Below are positions 62,202-64,000 of a stretch of DNA of 64,000 nt, in pieces; the first letter of the stretch is position 1; every line of letters begins with the position of its first letter. The stretch comes from Mangifera indica. Lineage: Eukaryota > Streptophyta > Magnoliopsida > Sapindales > Anacardiaceae. The position numbers were made by a program, and so were the translations under genes. Under the pieces are notes generated by a model. The model worked only from the letters and a program-made list of their open reading frames with translations. It was not told where the DNA came from and did no database searches. Location: the NCBI RefSeq assembly GCF_011075055.1, contig NC_058137.1:17593463-17657462 (forward strand). Direction: 5' to 3'.

Positions 62202-63350
62202 CTAAAGCCATTTTTTGTAAACCAAAATGTAAATTCTCTTGACCACCTGGCCAACTGTAAAGTATCCTAAAAAAAGCAAAACCAAAAACCCAAAATATGA
62301 AAATGGCAGGCGAGTAAACCCCATGAAGTCTCCGATTTCAGTGAATGGAATTGCGATTCCTATTGCCGAAATTATGAGTGTAGAACAAAGTACAGGCCAT
62401 GAGGCATTCTCCTGAATGAAGGGGATTTTCTCAGTCCGGATCATGTGGATAATCAATGTCTGCATGAGTAATCCTTCCACAAACCAGGCAGAGCGGAAGA
62501 ATACAACATCCAGTTTTGCAGAATCTTTGTAATAGAACCACAGGAAAAGAAGCGCGGTTACATCACAGAGTGTACATACAGGACCATTCCATAATATGAA
62601 CATGGGTAAGCCTTTTTCAGACCATATCTGCGGTGTTTTCACATAATGTTCCTCCATTTTGTCCCATGGAATTGCAATCTGACCAACACTATATAAGAAA
62701 TTCTGTGTCAGGAGCTGTCTTGGAGTTAATGGTTCAATTTGCAGGAAAATGGTCGCAATCAAGAGTGAAAGAACTCCTCCTACATTGGCAATAACTGACA
62801 TTTTGATATACTTCATGGTGTTACCAAAGGTTGAACGACCCTGCTCAACTCCAGCAACAAGAACATTGAGATCCTTCTCAAGTAAAATAATGTCAGCAAA
62901 GTCTTTTGCAACTGATGCTCCTGAATCAACTGATATACCAACATTTGCAGCATCCAATGCTAGTGAATCATTTATACCATCTCCCAGGAACCCAACTACA
63001 TGCTGACCGACTGTCTGCAAGGACTGTACTACTCGGAGTTTCTGAGTTGGGGTGAGCCTAGCCAGTACCGTAGCTCTTTTAACAGTCTCATGGAAGGATT
63101 CTTGGCTGAGTAGCTCAAGTTCTGGTCCTGTAGTTACATGGGTGGTTCTGATGCCAACCTCCTGACAAATCTTTATTGCTAGGGAGGGTGAGTCACCTGT
63201 TAACACTTTTGCTTTCACTCCCTTCTCAGCTAGCTGCCATAGAGCTTGCTTTGCCGTGTCCTTAGGGGGGTCAAAGAATGTTATAAGGCCTAGAAACACC
63301 ATGCCCGACTCAACAGTATCCTCACAGTTGCTGTTCCAACCACTTTTTGG
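62202..63350 (-). CDS. P3B-type Mg2+ ATPase, C-terminal exon (MgtA/PH1-like)
   Basis: This is the last exon (382 codons) of a P-type ATPase, read on the minus strand from an acceptor TCTTGCAG at 63351 and ending LVYKKWL-stop. It contains the second half of the P domain: FLGLITFFDPPKD, KVLTGDSPSLAIKICQEVGI, ARLTPTQK, then GFLGDGINDSLALDAANVG (the Mg-binding GDGxND hinge) and DFADIILLEKDL. Membrane segments M5-M10 follow, with FLYSVGQIAIPWD in M6. Sequence and order are those of bacterial MgtA/MgtB and of plant PH1, a P3B pump that works with the P3A pump PH5 at the vacuolar membrane in petunia petals. The DKTG phosphorylation site and M1-M4 lie beyond the window. No upstream exon is evident in the next 650 bp, so a long intron follows. 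It converges with the GH5 gene. Confidence 0.88.
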   Translation of the reverse strand, partial: PKSGWNSNCEDTVESGMVFLGLITFFDPPKDTAKQALWQLAEKGVKAKVLTGDSPSLAIKICQEVGIRTTHVTTGPELELLSQESFHETVKRATVLARLTPTQKLRVVQSLQTVGQHVVGFLGDGINDSLALDAANVGISVDSGASVAKDFADIILLEKDLNVLVAGVEQGRSTFGNTMKYIKMSVIANVGGVLSLLIATIFLQIEPLTPRQLLTQNFLYSVGQIAIPWDKMEEHYVKTPQIWSEKGLPMFILWNGPVCTLCDVTALLFLWFYYKDSAKLDVVFFRSAWFVEGLLMQTLIIHMIRTEKIPFIQENASWPVLCSTLIISAIGIAIPFTEIGDFMGFTRLPFSYFGFLVLLFLGYFTVGQVVKRIYILVYKKWL

Positions 63351-64000
63351 CTGCAAGAGGATATAGAACAGTAATGTAAGGAGAGCAAGTTAACATAATT
63401 GATTATTTCTGCATGAATTTGATGCTGAAACAAGATCCTCACTGTTCTAAAGATCAGTCTTCGTTCCAGGGGCTCCAACATATTGTGTTGGAAACTCCGT
63501 GGAAGCAAAGGTATAGCTGATAAGACTGACATAGAGAACGACGAATTAGCATGTTAATGCATGGTGAGGACCAACATTTTATAGATACAAAAGACATGCA
63601 TATCTTTGTACAGATGAACAACAAATAAAGTAAAGAACATAAGGGGAACGACAGGGTTTTTTTTTTTCTGATTTATTTTATCAATCTATTTTCATTTAAT
63701 TTAAATCCTTCGATTTGGATTAAAGCCACTGACTTATGTACGTCTGCAGCACTATTTTTTTATCAGTATCAGATCTTGAACTATAGAACATATTTTACTA
63801 AGAGGTGCTGGAGAATCTGGGATCTGATCCACCAAGTGCCAGATTTGTTCTATAAATAATAATTCAGATAAATCTGGAGTGAGTTGGTGATAAGCAGCAA
63901 AATTTGGGAATTGTTTGTGAAGTTCAAATGCAAATTCATAACAGAAAATTAAGATTAAAATAAGTTTGGGTTGACTGTAAGAGTGTAATGCTAGTTAATC
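63351..64000 (-). other. Probable intron of the P3B ATPase gene
   Basis: The minus-strand text just outside the exon is a good acceptor (pyrimidine tract, TTGCAG). I searched for the expected 'GLRVIAVAT'-like end of the nucleotide-binding domain and did not find it. An open frame at 63532-63443 ending near a GTGAGG would join in phase, but it resembles no part of the family that I know. Confidence 0.45.

Noticed and set aside
63443..63532. Upstream exon of the P3B ATPase (phase-compatible frame ending before GTGAGG)
   Set aside because: The 30 residues match no part of the P-type ATPase family known to me, and the expected nucleotide-binding-domain end is absent.

Overview
This is about 64 kb of nuclear DNA from a flowering plant, most likely a eudicot. 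The evidence is AT-rich intergenic DNA, GT-AG introns, long microsatellites, many LTR retrotransposons, and three plant-type genes. I cannot name the species.

Layout. At 0.7-4.6 kb lies a decayed minus-strand gene of the transposon-borne Ulp1/DUF1985 type, with a 688-bp foldback element inserted in it. At 7.4-18.4 kb lies a minus-strand Ty1/copia element. It has been split by a plus-strand copia element (which itself carries a LINE fragment), a solo LTR, a second foldback copy and a small tRNA-like insertion. Several of these insertions can be placed to the base by target-site duplications (TSDs), and the host reading frame resumes across them. At 19.7-21.7 kb is the first intact gene, a LEC1-type NF-YB transcription factor subunit. 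From 22.5 to 26.3 kb there are LTR remnants. From 26.3 to 41.9 kb there is a Sirevirus-like copia element whose gag is interrupted by a 6.9-kb Ty3/gypsy element with a perfect 5-bp TSD. From 43 to 54 kb there are decayed gypsy, LTR and hAT remnants.

At the right end, a nine-exon gene (56.2-61.7 kb) encodes a secreted GH5 beta-glucanase-like protein with an inserted beta-trefoil domain. It converges on the 3' exon of a P3B-type (MgtA/PH1-like) Mg2+ ATPase on the minus strand, which runs off the window.

How they relate. The three cellular genes act in different processes (embryo transcription control, cell-wall glucan hydrolysis, vacuolar cation transport), and nothing in the sequence links them. 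The rest is a graveyard of nested mobile elements carrying stops and frameshifts. I found no CRISPR-like array, no operon-like system and no convincing novel multi-gene system. The most useful observations are the layered insertions, the foldback family, the extra ORF of the Sirevirus-like element, and the seed-type motif cluster in the NF-YB intron.
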